Assembly (NCBI GenBank): GCA_018208355.1
Contig: CP062796.1
Span: 549,217-613,216, forward strand
Direction: 5' to 3'
Origin: Candidatus Fermentithermobacillus carboniphilus
GTDB lineage: Bacteria > Bacillota > Sulfobacillia > Fermentithermobacillales > Fermentithermobacillaceae
DNA length: 64,000 nt
Shown here in pieces: positions 19,711 through 28,597 of this stretch (the stretch's first letter is position 1; each line of letters starts with the position of its first letter). The notes beneath the pieces are model-generated. The model was not told the origin of the DNA. It ran no database searches and saw only the letters and a program-made list of their open reading frames with translations. The translations under genes were made by a program, and so were the position numbers.

Positions 19711-19857
19711 GTCTCGTAAAGCCGCCGATTGGTTCCACGGCCACCGCCCGGTTCATAAGACGTGCAATTATACCGGTTCCCGGGTCAAGAGGAGACCTGA
19801 AGCCGATAGTCTCATGTAGGATATAGCTTCGAAACTTTCTAGCGAGGAGGACTTTGA

Positions 19858-21948
19858 GTGGATACAGAAAAAAGGCCTATAAACAGCAAAGATCTTTGGA
19901 AACTCAAATTCGTGGGTGACGTGGAGGTTTCACCCGACGGAAAAGCGGTCGTATGGGTTGAGACAGTAATCAACGAAAGAAGAAACTCGTACGAGTCCTC
20001 TATTTGGGTATCTCGTAAAGACCCAAGCGGCGTTTTCCAGAAACCGACGCGGCTGACGTACGGCAGAAAAAGCAGCGAGGAAGGTTCCCTCGACCGTTCT
20101 CCGCGCTTTTCCCCCGATGGAAAATACCTCGCCTTTCTATCCAATAGGTCGGGCAAGAACCACATCTGGCTCTTGGACATGAAAGAAGGGGGCGAAGCCA
20201 GGCAATTGACACAAGGCGACGATAACGTCTCGCAGATAGCCTGGTCGCCTGACGGTAGGCATCTCGCTTACGTGTCTAGAGAGCCTAAACCCAAAGAAGA
20301 TAAAAAGAGCGACGACATCCGCACCGACAAAGACGTAACCGTGGTGACAAAACTCCGGTACAAAGCCAATGGAACCCCGGGAGTGGTCGATCCCAGGCCG
20401 CAGCAGATCTTCGTGGTGGATGTGGAAACGGGCAAATCCAGTCAACTCACGTTCGGCGACTTCGATAACAGCTCTCCCGCTTTTTCGCCCGATGGAAAGC
20501 ACGTCGCCTTCACCTCGTGCAGGGAACCTGACCGGGAGCTTATCAACATCCCCGACCTCTGGCTCGTCCCTGTCGAAGGAGGAGAACCCCGGAAACTCAC
20601 GGACGGGCGGGGACCTGTGTACTCCCCGGCATTTTCGCCAGACGGAAGCCTAATAGCTTTCCTGGGCCATGAGCACAGGGATGACGGGGCTTCCAACACT
20701 GAAGTTCTGATCATACCCAGAGGCGGTGGCGAAATAAGGCACCTAACAGGAGATTTCGATAGAAGCGTCGGCTGCTCCATCGCATCTGACTCGAGATTTG
20801 ATGCGGGCCGTGTGGGTCCTTTCTGGTCCCGCGACGGAAAGTACATCTACTTCGTGGCCACTGACAAAGGGTTTTCCCGCCTGTACCGTACCAGCGTAGA
20901 GACGGCAAAGGTAGAAGAAGTCACCGAAATCTTAAGGGCGCCTTCCGGAGCCGCCAAATCCCCTTCGGAGGAAAGTCTCAGCGAACTCCCCTCGGTGGTA
21001 ACTTCCATGGCCTTTGCCGACCCCGGTGACGCCCCTCTGACCCTCGCCTTCGTAGGAGGTACTGCCTTAAATCCGGGAGACGTTTTCGTGATAGCCGGAG
21101 ATAGACTACAGAGGGTTACAAGGGTCAACGAGGACCTTTTGGCGCAGCTTGAGCTTTCCCGGCCTGAGGCTTTTACCTTCAAGGCTGTAGACGGCCTTGA
21201 ACTGGAAGGTTGGATGATGAAGCCCGTCGGGTTCAATCCGGGACAGAAATACCCGGCGGTGGTGGAGATCCACGGCGGGCCCCACTCGACCTACGGTGAA
21301 GCCTTCTTCTTTGAGTTCCAGCTTTTGGCTGGAAGGGGATACGGGGTATTCTACTGCAACCCCAGGGGCAGCGCCGGCTATGGCGATAAATTCACCCACA
21401 TGGTGGTTGGAGACTGGGGTGGTATGGACTACCAGGATATCATGTCTCTCAAAGACTATGTTGACAGCATCGAGTGGGTTGACAAGACGAGAGTGGGAGT
21501 CACAGGCGGAAGTTACGGCGGCTACATGACCAACTGGATAGTTGGGCACACCGACAGATTCCGGGCCGCGGTAACCCAGAGAAGCATCAGCAACATGTAC
21601 ACGAAGTACGGCACCAGCGACATCGGATTCTTCGCCAACAAGAGGGGCATGGGCGGAAGAGACCTCTGGGATAGCGAGTCCTTCATCATGGAAAGGTCCC
21701 CAATCAGGTACGCACCTTTCGTCAAGACTCCCATCCTCATACTCCATAGCGAAGAGGATTACCGCTGCCCGATGGAACAGGCCGAACAGTGGTACGTGGC
21801 CCTCAAGAGGCTGGGAAAAACCGTGGAGTTCGTCAGGTTCGCCGGTGAAAACCACGAGCTATCAAGGTCGGGAAAGCCCTGGAACCGGGTGGAGAGACTA
21901 GAACGCATCGCAGGGTGGTTTGACAGGTTTCTCAAAAACGGCGATTGA
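19858..21948 (+). CDS. S9-family (prolyl oligopeptidase-like) acylaminoacyl peptidase
   Basis: Serine peptidase of 696 aa. Residues about 1-400 form an N-terminal beta-propeller with repeated SPDGK segments (WD40-like TolB repeats). The C-terminal alpha/beta hydrolase has the nucleophile in GVTGGSYGGYMTN, an aspartate in HSEEDYRCP and a histidine in GENHELSRSG. No signal peptide is seen, so it is predicted cytoplasmic and to trim short, possibly N-acylated, peptides taken up by the cell. GTG start at 19858 behind GAGGAGG. It continues the run of amide- and peptide-cleaving genes on the plus strand and ends 44 bases from a convergent MFS gene. Confidence 0.93.
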   Translation: MDTEKRPINSKDLWKLKFVGDVEVSPDGKAVVWVETVINERRNSYESSIWVSRKDPSGVFQKPTRLTYGRKSSEEGSLDRSPRFSPDGKYLAFLSNRSGKNHIWLLDMKEGGEARQLTQGDDNVSQIAWSPDGRHLAYVSREPKPKEDKKSDDIRTDKDVTVVTKLRYKANGTPGVVDPRPQQIFVVDVETGKSSQLTFGDFDNSSPAFSPDGKHVAFTSCREPDRELINIPDLWLVPVEGGEPRKLTDGRGPVYSPAFSPDGSLIAFLGHEHRDDGASNTEVLIIPRGGGEIRHLTGDFDRSVGCSIASDSRFDAGRVGPFWSRDGKYIYFVATDKGFSRLYRTSVETAKVEEVTEILRAPSGAAKSPSEESLSELPSVVTSMAFADPGDAPLTLAFVGGTALNPGDVFVIAGDRLQRVTRVNEDLLAQLELSRPEAFTFKAVDGLELEGWMMKPVGFNPGQKYPAVVEIHGGPHSTYGEAFFFEFQLLAGRGYGVFYCNPRGSAGYGDKFTHMVVGDWGGMDYQDIMSLKDYVDSIEWVDKTRVGVTGGSYGGYMTNWIVGHTDRFRAAVTQRSISNMYTKYGTSDIGFFANKRGMGGRDLWDSESFIMERSPIRYAPFVKTPILILHSEEDYRCPMEQAEQWYVALKRLGKTVEFVRFAGENHELSRSGKPWNRVERLERIAGWFDRFLKNGD

Positions 21949-21992
21949 GCCTACAATCTCACGCTCTCACGCTTTCGCGGTGTCGCCGCGGG

Positions 21993-23303
21993 CTATATCG
22001 AGGTCTGACCGTTGACACGAGATTCCCAATCCTTAAAAGCTTTCCAGTAAACCCAACTGGCCAGGAGATAGAAAACCGCGGTGAAGAAGTACGGAGTCTC
22101 GTAGCTCCATCGCGCCATGATATACCCTGCCACGTACGCGCTAAAAGATCTCGAAATGTTGTCGGCTATCCGCATGAGGCTCGAGACTCTACCTCTCTTA
22201 CCCGCGGGAATAACCTCCATGGAGAAATTTGAGGCCACCGGGTTTGACATGTTCATGAGAGCCGACCTCATGAAAAGCGCGAAAGACACCAGGTATACGT
22301 TGGGCGGAAGAGCTATGAGAAGGAGAAAGGGAATCGAGGCTATTTGAGTCGCCACTACGGTCACGACTTTCCCGTACTTTCTGGCCATGAGCGGAGCCAA
22401 AAGACCCGCGAGAGCCGTCGCCCCCTGGCTGAAGGACAAGATGAGGCCGACAGTTCCCGTATCCAAGCCGAGTTTCTTAGAAAGAAAGACATTGAAAAAT
22501 GGTATGACCATGCCTGCTCCAAATCCTATCAAGACGCTGTAATTGAGGAGGTTAAGCACTTCTCTCTGCTTAACCGTATCCCACAAAGAGAGGCTTTCGT
22601 CTCTGGCCCTCTCCAGCATGCCTGACAGTCCCGGTACCCATGAGAAGAATCTCTTGTCCCTCCCTTTTCCGGCAACCTGCCCAAAGTCCAGGTCTGCGCG
22701 CTCCCCGTTAAAACATCTCTTCTCCTGGATATTCATAGCCGGGAAAACTCCTAAGAAGGTGACCAGCGCGAAAACCACCAGGGAAATCCTGAAGGACTTA
22801 ACTTCCCCGAAGATCGAAAGCTGTCTGGGGAGGTAGCCTCCCAGGAGGCTTCCCAGCATCGTCGCACCCATAGACAGAGAGAAATTCACTCCGAAAAGTC
22901 GGGCTCTGTCCTGCCCCGTGCTGGATTCGGCCAGAAGAGGTGCGCCCGTCGTCGCCTGGCAGGCCATGGCTATCCCTACGAGGCACGAAAAGAATACCAT
23001 CATGGAAGGTGTGGAGAAAACCGCCTGTCCCAGGAATCCGACGGTAGTCAGGATCCCGGAAGCCAGGAGAACGGGTTTTCTCCCCCACCTGTCCGACAGG
23101 ATGCCGGCAGGCAATGATGCGATTGCTGCCGAAAGCATCCTGGCCGACAGAATTGTCCCTAGGACCGTCTCGTCAAGGCCCAGCGCCAGGACGTAAAGCC
23201 CTTGAATCACCCCGTAGGCTCCCTGGGCCAAAGATGCCATGCTGACAACCTGCAAGTACAAGTTAGCGTTACGCTGAAATTTGAAAATCCCAAGACGTGA
23301 CAT
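21993..23303 (-). CDS. Major facilitator superfamily transporter
   Basis: Membrane protein of 436 aa with about twelve hydrophobic helices in two halves. The MFS loop motif between helices 2 and 3 reads GILSDRWGRKPVLLASG, with a weaker counterpart in the second half. A hydrophilic central loop of about 50 residues (roughly 185-235) separates the halves. Substrate cannot be told; a drug, sugar-phosphate or peptide-product exporter are all possible. ATG at 23303 follows an AGAGGCG site. It is transcribed toward the S9 peptidase and divergently from the HD-GYP gene. Confidence 0.88.
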   Translation of the reverse strand: MSRLGIFKFQRNANLYLQVVSMASLAQGAYGVIQGLYVLALGLDETVLGTILSARMLSAAIASLPAGILSDRWGRKPVLLASGILTTVGFLGQAVFSTPSMMVFFSCLVGIAMACQATTGAPLLAESSTGQDRARLFGVNFSLSMGATMLGSLLGGYLPRQLSIFGEVKSFRISLVVFALVTFLGVFPAMNIQEKRCFNGERADLDFGQVAGKGRDKRFFSWVPGLSGMLERARDESLSLWDTVKQREVLNLLNYSVLIGFGAGMVIPFFNVFLSKKLGLDTGTVGLILSFSQGATALAGLLAPLMARKYGKVVTVVATQIASIPFLLLIALPPNVYLVSFALFMRSALMNMSNPVASNFSMEVIPAGKRGRVSSLMRIADNISRSFSAYVAGYIMARWSYETPYFFTAVFYLLASWVYWKAFKDWESRVNGQTSI

Positions 23304-23468
23304 GATATTCGCCTCTTTAATAAAGTCGCTGGGATCGGCAAAGCACTTTTGCGCCCAATTTAACTCAATTCTAGTTCAAAACTCAGTATCCTCCCGGAAA
23401 ATCCGATAGTTTAAGGAGGGGAGTCTTTGCGCCCCGCGTCCTGAGACCGGCAAGGAGGAAAACTCGAG

Positions 23469-24581
23469 ATGAGGGTCGTAGCTCTTCATGAAGGACTCGA
23501 AGGGAGCATACTGGCACTGCCCGTGCATGGTGACGGCGGGCGGCTTATGCTGGGAGCAGGCACACGCCTTACTAAAAGACTCATCGCAGCATTGCTCTCC
23601 AGGGGATACACGCGCGTGGCCATCGAAGACGCCCTTGCTCCGGACATCGAGCCCGAGGATGCTATCGGTGAGGAAACCAGACTTCTCGCTGAGCGTGCCC
23701 TCGAGGAATCGGCCAAAAAACTCATCGCCCGAAAGTCTCCCGATATTGGTGCCATTAGTCTCGCTGTTGAGACCATCATCGCTGATCTCAGGAAGAATTC
23801 GAAAATGTGCTCCGGCGTATATACCCTCCGGTCCTATGACCAGAGCACCTATACTCACAGCGTCAACGTCTGCGTTATAGCCCTCGCGATCGCCGATTCT
23901 CTCGGGTGGTCTCTGGGAAGCCTGAAAAAACTGGGAATAGGAGCCCTTCTACATGATATCGGCAAGATCCTGATTCCTATCAGCATACTGAACAAACCCG
24001 GGCAACTCACCGACGACGAGTATGCCCTCATGAAGACCCACTCCGAAAAGGGATGGGAGCTTTTGTCAGGCTGCTTTGAGGTGGGGCCGGTGGCAGCTCA
24101 CAGCGCCCTCGAACATCACGAGCGATTGGACGGTTCAGGGTACCCGAGGCACCTCAAGGGTGACGAGATATCCGATATAGGCAAAATCACCGCCGTCGCC
24201 GATGTGTACGAAGCCATGACCTCAGACAGGCCCCATCGAAAGGCCATTTTCCCGGAGGCCGTGTACGCCTTCATGGTTCAGAAAAAGGGAATCCTTTTTG
24301 ACGGAACTCTCGTGGACACGCTTTTCAAGAGAATAGCTCTATATCCTACAGGCACTATAGTATCCCTGTGGGGAGGCTACGTCGCCCTCGTCACGAAACA
24401 AGATCCCCGCTCTAATTTTAGGCCGTATGTCAGGATCGTAGGGGGGCCCGGGATCACGAAACCGGTGGATATATCCCTGTACGAACGACCGGACATAAAG
24501 ATCAACCTCCTCCTCGATGACTACCCTCCCGACACAAAGAGGTTAATAGCCGAGGCCCTTCACGGAACATGTGAAGAATAA
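23469..24581 (+). CDS. HD-GYP domain protein, probable cyclic-di-GMP phosphodiesterase
   Basis: Signalling protein of 370 aa. An N-terminal region of about 110 residues precedes the HD-GYP domain, which shows HSVNVCVIALAIA, the metal-binding LLHDIGKILIP, HSEKGWELL, EHHERLDGSGYP with the GYP triplet, and VADVYEAMTSDRPHRKA. All ligand positions expected for an active enzyme are present, so hydrolysis of c-di-GMP is likely. The C-terminal tail of about 90 residues is typical of these proteins. ATG start behind CAAGGAGG. Divergent from the MFS transporter, upstream of a separate regulator gene. Confidence 0.9.
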   Translation: MRVVALHEGLEGSILALPVHGDGGRLMLGAGTRLTKRLIAALLSRGYTRVAIEDALAPDIEPEDAIGEETRLLAERALEESAKKLIARKSPDIGAISLAVETIIADLRKNSKMCSGVYTLRSYDQSTYTHSVNVCVIALAIADSLGWSLGSLKKLGIGALLHDIGKILIPISILNKPGQLTDDEYALMKTHSEKGWELLSGCFEVGPVAAHSALEHHERLDGSGYPRHLKGDEISDIGKITAVADVYEAMTSDRPHRKAIFPEAVYAFMVQKKGILFDGTLVDTLFKRIALYPTGTIVSLWGGYVALVTKQDPRSNFRPYVRIVGGPGITKPVDISLYERPDIKINLLLDDYPPDTKRLIAEALHGTCEE

Positions 24582-24611
24582 CGGATAACCCCTGTTGTAT
24601 AACCGCCCAGC

Positions 24612-24639
24612 TTGTTTTACACTGTTACATAGTGATAAT
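24612..24639 (+). promoter_or_regulatory. Candidate promoter for the XRE-cupin gene
   Basis: TTGTTT at 24612-24617 and GATAAT at 24634-24639 are spaced by 16 bases in an AT-rich stretch unlike its surroundings. A partial inverted repeat (CACT/AGTG) sits between the two elements, which could be an operator for the regulator encoded directly downstream. Assigned by eye only. Confidence 0.4.
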
Positions 24640-24696
24640 ATTCACATTCCCCATTTTTTCGCCTTGGTTCCAAAATACCTGGAGGAGGAACCGGAA

Positions 24697-25251
24697 ATGT
24701 CAGTCGGAGAAAAACTGCGACGCATAAGACAGGCTCAGGGACTTAGTGTGAGAAGCCTTGCCAGGAAAGTAGGCGTTTCTCCGAGTCTCATTTCTCAAAT
24801 AGAACGAGGACAGGTTTCACCTTCATACTCCACGCTAAAAAGCCTGGGAGAAGCTCTGAACGAAGACCCGTCGTGTCTCACCGAAAGGGAGATACCCGTC
24901 GAGTGGGTTCTTATCCGTAAAGGCGGCAGGCACAATATTTTCACAGGACAAGACGGTGTATCCCTTGAACTTTTCGCATTCCCCGGCCCGAGGGACAAAC
25001 GCATGGAGGTTTTCCTGCTAACCCTGTCCCCAGCCTCCATCTACAGGAACGATCTCCTTTCGGACCGGCGCGAACAGGATAAAGGAGACGATTTTCTGTA
25101 TGTCATCTCAGGCCGGGTCGAAGTAACCACGGACAGGCGCAGCTACGCCCTTGAACAGGATGAGGCGTGTTACCTGACCTACGAAAAAGTCCAATCAGTC
25201 TCGTGTAAGGGGCAAGATGAATCGAAAGTAATATGGTGTATTTGCCACTGA
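24697..25251 (+). CDS. XRE-family transcriptional regulator with cupin domain
   Basis: Regulator of about 184 aa. Residues 1-60 form a helix-turn-helix, with GEKLRRIRQAQGLSVRSLAR and VSPSLISQIERGQVSPSYST typical of XRE proteins. The C-terminal half is a cupin-type beta-barrel (GDDFLYVISGRVEVTTD) that would bind a small ligand. I chose the ATG at 24697, behind GGAGGAGG, over an in-frame upstream start at 24595. Such two-domain regulators often control amino-acid, sulfur or stress genes; the target here is unknown but may include the hydrogenase-like operon that begins 42 bases downstream. Confidence 0.91.
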   Translation: MSVGEKLRRIRQAQGLSVRSLARKVGVSPSLISQIERGQVSPSYSTLKSLGEALNEDPSCLTEREIPVEWVLIRKGGRHNIFTGQDGVSLELFAFPGPRDKRMEVFLLTLSPASIYRNDLLSDRREQDKGDDFLYVISGRVEVTTDRRSYALEQDEACYLTYEKVQSVSCKGQDESKVIWCICH

Positions 25252-25293
25252 ACCGTAACGGGTGAGTCCGCAAAGTTCAGGAGGATGAGCCCA

Positions 25294-25539
25294 ATGATCG
25301 AGGTGGAAGTATGCGTCGGAAGCTCGTGTTTTCTCAGAGGGTCTGAGGATGTCGTCCGCGCATTTCAAGCTCTCATAGAGGAAAAGTGCCCGGGCTGTGT
25401 GGTGGTGAAAGGCAGTTTCTGCATGGGCCGCTGCACCGGTGGTGTAACGGTCAAAATCAGGGATGAATATTTTTCCGGTGTCAGGCAGGCGGACGTCCCC
25501 AGGCTGTTCGATAAGTACATCCTCCCGCATGTAAGGTGA
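25294..25539 (+). CDS. Thioredoxin-fold [2Fe-2S] ferredoxin-like protein
   Basis: Small protein of 81 aa with the cysteine pattern of the thioredoxin-like [2Fe-2S] ferredoxins found as NuoE/HydA-associated subunits: VCVGSSCFLRG near the N-terminus and GSFCMGRCTGG further on, giving four candidate cluster ligands. ATG at 25294 is nine bases after AGGAGG; an earlier ATG at 25285 is too close to the site. Its stop overlaps the next gene's start. It probably passes electrons to or from the adjacent hydrogenase-like sensor. Confidence 0.88.
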   Translation: MIEVEVCVGSSCFLRGSEDVVRAFQALIEEKCPGCVVVKGSFCMGRCTGGVTVKIRDEYFSGVRQADVPRLFDKYILPHVR

Positions 25540-27347
25540 TGCCTGTGGCTTTCATCGAGAGAGTCCCCGTAAAATGCAAAGACTGTTATAAGTGTCTCCG
25601 AGAGTGTCCCGTCAAAGCGATTCAGGTAGAACGAGCCTCAGACTCCCACGAAATGCACGTCAAAATCATAGAAGAACGCTGCATCCTCGATGGCAGGTGC
25701 ATCGCCGTATGCCCGCAAAAGGCAAAACACCCGAGGTCAGACGTGAAGGCAGTTAAAACGCTCCTCTCAAGAGGCCACAAAGTGGCCGCGGCAATAGCAC
25801 CTTCCTTCGCGGCGCTCCTCCCTCTAAAAGACCCGCTTCAGCTACCCACCATCCTCAGGAATATGGGTTTTTCCACCGTATCCGAAACGGCTGTGGGGGC
25901 GGAAATCGTTGCGCGCGCGTACCACAGGTTCTTTAAGGAAAGAAAAGGCCCTCTCATAGCCACAGCCTGCCCCGCCATAGTGAACCTTGTCGAGCGACAT
26001 TATCCCGATGTCATACCGTATCTCGCCCCTCTGGTTTCTCCGGCTGTGGCTCACGCGAGATACCTGAAAAGCATCGACAAAGACTTGAAAGTGGTATTCA
26101 TCGGCCCCTGCGTAGCCAAAAAAGACGAAGTCCAGCGGCCCGATTCGGCATTTTCCGTGGATGTGGTACTGACCTTCACGGAGCTCTGGTCGTGGATTCA
26201 GGAAGAATCTTTCTGTGTGGACTCTGTTCCCTCTTCCCATTTCGATCCGCCATACCCGGACGAAGGGAGGCTATTTCCAGCCGAAGGAGGGCTATTGAAA
26301 GCGGCCGGCATTCACGAACCTCCTGTATCCAGGAGGATCGTCGTGGTCTCGGGGATAGAGAATTGCGTCGAACTCGTAAAGCACCTCAAGAGGGGTGCAG
26401 GGGACCTCGATCTCGTTGAACTCATGGCCTGTTCGGGAGGTTGCCTGGGAGGTCCTTGTGCGGTTAATGATCTCGACGTCTTCACGAGACGGCAGCGACT
26501 TTTGAGTTACTGGGAAAGCCAGAAGCTGGCGGCGAAAATGAAGCGATCCGAAACTATCTTGAAAGAATCTGAAGACTTAGCGGAAAAGGGTTCGCCTCCG
26601 CCGGACGCAAGTGTCCCGGAGCTTCCGGACACCCTCCTTTTCAGGACGTACCGCGACCGAAAACCGCGCGAAGAACCCGTCCCTGAGGAGGAAATAAGGA
26701 AAATCCTGGCGATGACCGGAAAGTACTCCCCTGAAGATGAGCTCAACTGCGGAGCCTGCGGGTACGGAAGCTGTAGGGATAAGGCGGTAGCGTGCTGGAA
26801 AGGCCTGGCCGACCCCACCATGTGCATCCCCTATATGAGACAGAAGGCCGAATCTATGGCGAACCTGATAGTATCGGCCATTCCCAGCGCCATAATCGTG
26901 GTATCTCGAGAGGGGACTATCATGGACGCCAACCCGTCATTCCAGATGCTCACGAAGAAATCCATGGAGCAACTGAACGGCGCCCCGATTGAATCTCTCC
27001 TGCCCGATGACGTTGTCTCCCAGATCCGACAGGTAAAAGGAGATTCGATCTACAGGGGGTCCACTGAATTCTCTGGCAGGTTCTTTGACGTGACCATCTT
27101 CCCAGAACCTACCCAGCGGGCGAGGGTTATAATCTTGACCGACAAGACCGAAGAGCGTAAGGACAGAGAACGATTGGAGAAGATGCGCGAAGAGACCCTC
27201 GGCAGGGTTGAACAGGTTATCCGGAAACAGATGGAAGTCGCCCAAAAGATCGCAGGGCTTCTGGGAGAAACTACCGCGGAAACCAAAGGGTCCCTCAGCC
27301 AACTGGTGAGGATTCTCAAGCGGGATATGGAAGGCCCAACGAGGTGA
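25539..27347 (+). CDS. Sensory-type [FeFe]-hydrogenase with Fe-S and PAS domains
   Basis: About 602 aa. Residues 13-24 hold a full [4Fe-4S] motif; the second, CILDGRCIAVCP, has Asp in place of the second cysteine. The H-cluster domain follows: loop 1 ATACPAI (about 142), loop 2 IGPCVAKKDE (about 188) and loop 3 ELMACSGGCLGGPC (about 295-307), which keep the four cluster cysteines. Loop 1 lacks the first Cys of the catalytic TSCCP motif (Ala here), the proton-relay residue in hydrogen-producing enzymes. A four-cysteine Fe-S domain (about 400-428) and a PAS domain (about 442-534) come next, then a helical tail. This pattern is that of sensory HydS/HfsB-like proteins, not a bulk hydrogenase. GTG at 25536 is an alternative start. 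Confidence 0.9.
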   Translation: MPVAFIERVPVKCKDCYKCLRECPVKAIQVERASDSHEMHVKIIEERCILDGRCIAVCPQKAKHPRSDVKAVKTLLSRGHKVAAAIAPSFAALLPLKDPLQLPTILRNMGFSTVSETAVGAEIVARAYHRFFKERKGPLIATACPAIVNLVERHYPDVIPYLAPLVSPAVAHARYLKSIDKDLKVVFIGPCVAKKDEVQRPDSAFSVDVVLTFTELWSWIQEESFCVDSVPSSHFDPPYPDEGRLFPAEGGLLKAAGIHEPPVSRRIVVVSGIENCVELVKHLKRGAGDLDLVELMACSGGCLGGPCAVNDLDVFTRRQRLLSYWESQKLAAKMKRSETILKESEDLAEKGSPPPDASVPELPDTLLFRTYRDRKPREEPVPEEEIRKILAMTGKYSPEDELNCGACGYGSCRDKAVACWKGLADPTMCIPYMRQKAESMANLIVSAIPSAIIVVSREGTIMDANPSFQMLTKKSMEQLNGAPIESLLPDDVVSQIRQVKGDSIYRGSTEFSGRFFDVTIFPEPTQRARVIILTDKTEERKDRERLEKMREETLGRVEQVIRKQMEVAQKIAGLLGETTAETKGSLSQLVRILKRDMEGPTR

Positions 27348-28504
27348 AACCGGTGACCTTCAAGATAGATGTAGGCAAGGCGCTGATTCCCAAGAAAGGC
27401 GAAGAACTGCCGGGAGACACCGTTGAAATCGACCGAACCGGTAATTCGACCGTGGTGGTGCTGGCCGACGGGCTCGGAAGCGGCGTCAAGGCAAATATCC
27501 TTTCCTCTATAACTGCCAAGATGACCGTGGGAATGCTCAAGTACGGGTGTGACCTCGCGGAAGTCATAGAATCCCTCGCAAACACCCTGCCCGTCTGTGA
27601 AGTGAGGCACATCGCCTACTCCACGTTCACCGTCCTGCAGGTGCTCCCGGACGGAACGGCCTACCTTGCGGAATACGACAACCCCCCTGCCATCATCGGG
27701 AAAGAAAGAGGAATCCTAGACATCCCGCGACGTACCCGGACCATTTCAGGCAGGGTCATCCGCGAAGCTGATTTCCGCCTCGAGGAAGGGAGCTGGGTGG
27801 TACTCGTTTCCGACGGCGTGATCCACGCCGGCATAGGCGGCATCTGGAACTTGGGTTGGAGCCACGAAAGAGTGAAAAACTATATCGCCAGAGTCATCCC
27901 ATCTTTCCAGGACGCCCAGGACATGTGCGACGATATTTGTCACGTATGCAACAGGCTCTACGCGGGAGAAGTGGGTGATGACGTCTCCGTGGCCACGGTA
28001 TTGGTCCGCAAACCGAGGTATCTCACGCTCCTGATAGGGCTCCCCAAGGATAAGTCCAACGATCGGGAAATGCTTGAGGTTTTCCTCAGCCGCCCCGGAA
28101 AGCGGGCGGTTGCCGGGGGCTCTACGAGCCAGATGGTCGCAAGGGAACTGGGCAAAGAGCTTAGGGTAAACCTCGGTTCCATGAAGAACGGTATCCCCCC
28201 TACCGGATACATCGAAGGCATCGACCTCGTCACCGAAGGCACTTTGACCATAGCGCGGACTCTCCAGTACCTACGGGAAAACCGGAAGAAAGTATCCCTC
28301 CTCTACCAGCCGGACGGAGCTTCCAGGCTTTGCGCCGCACTTTTGGAGGCCGACGATATCCTGATTCTCCTGGGAACCGCCGTAAATCCGGCACACCAGA
28401 GCCCGGACCTTCCGGAGGCGCTGCAGCTCAAAAGCAGGATGGTGGAGGAACTTTCGGCAGTGCTGAGAGAAAAAGGGAAGACAGTCAGCGTGGTAAAGTT
28501 CTAG
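27344..28504 (+). CDS. SpoIIE/PP2C-type protein phosphatase with extra C-terminal domain
   Basis: About 386 aa. Residues 1-225 form a PP2C-like phosphatase: VVLADGLGSGVKANILSSI (metal-binding Asp), LEEGSWVVLVSDGVIHAGIG and VGDDVSVATVLV (Asp). The last 160 residues form a second domain of alternating strands and helices (LTLLIGLPKD, AVAGGSTSQMVAREL) that I cannot name. Its GTG overlaps the hydrogenase-like gene's stop (GTGA), so the two are translated together. Such phosphatases next to HydS-like proteins are thought to relay a redox signal by dephosphorylating a partner; no matching kinase or anti-sigma factor is visible here. Confidence 0.88.
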   Translation: MKPVTFKIDVGKALIPKKGEELPGDTVEIDRTGNSTVVVLADGLGSGVKANILSSITAKMTVGMLKYGCDLAEVIESLANTLPVCEVRHIAYSTFTVLQVLPDGTAYLAEYDNPPAIIGKERGILDIPRRTRTISGRVIREADFRLEEGSWVVLVSDGVIHAGIGGIWNLGWSHERVKNYIARVIPSFQDAQDMCDDICHVCNRLYAGEVGDDVSVATVLVRKPRYLTLLIGLPKDKSNDREMLEVFLSRPGKRAVAGGSTSQMVARELGKELRVNLGSMKNGIPPTGYIEGIDLVTEGTLTIARTLQYLRENRKKVSLLYQPDGASRLCAALLEADDILILLGTAVNPAHQSPDLPEALQLKSRMVEELSAVLREKGKTVSVVKF

Positions 28505-28547
28505 ATGGTCTGTCTTCACTGACTTAAGTCTTAGGGCTTCTGTATTA

Positions 28548-28567
28548 GGGGGCCTTCCCTGGCCCCC
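28548..28567. terminator. GC-rich hairpin between convergent genes
   Basis: A perfect 7-bp stem (GGGGGCC / GGCCCCC) with a 6-base loop lies between the convergent SpoIIE-phosphatase gene and cassette 2 gene D. Neither side has a strong T-tract, so it may be a weak bidirectional terminator or a transcript-end stabiliser. Confidence 0.45.
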
Positions 28568-28597
28568 GCAAGCTCTTGAATGTCTGGCTTTCGGACA

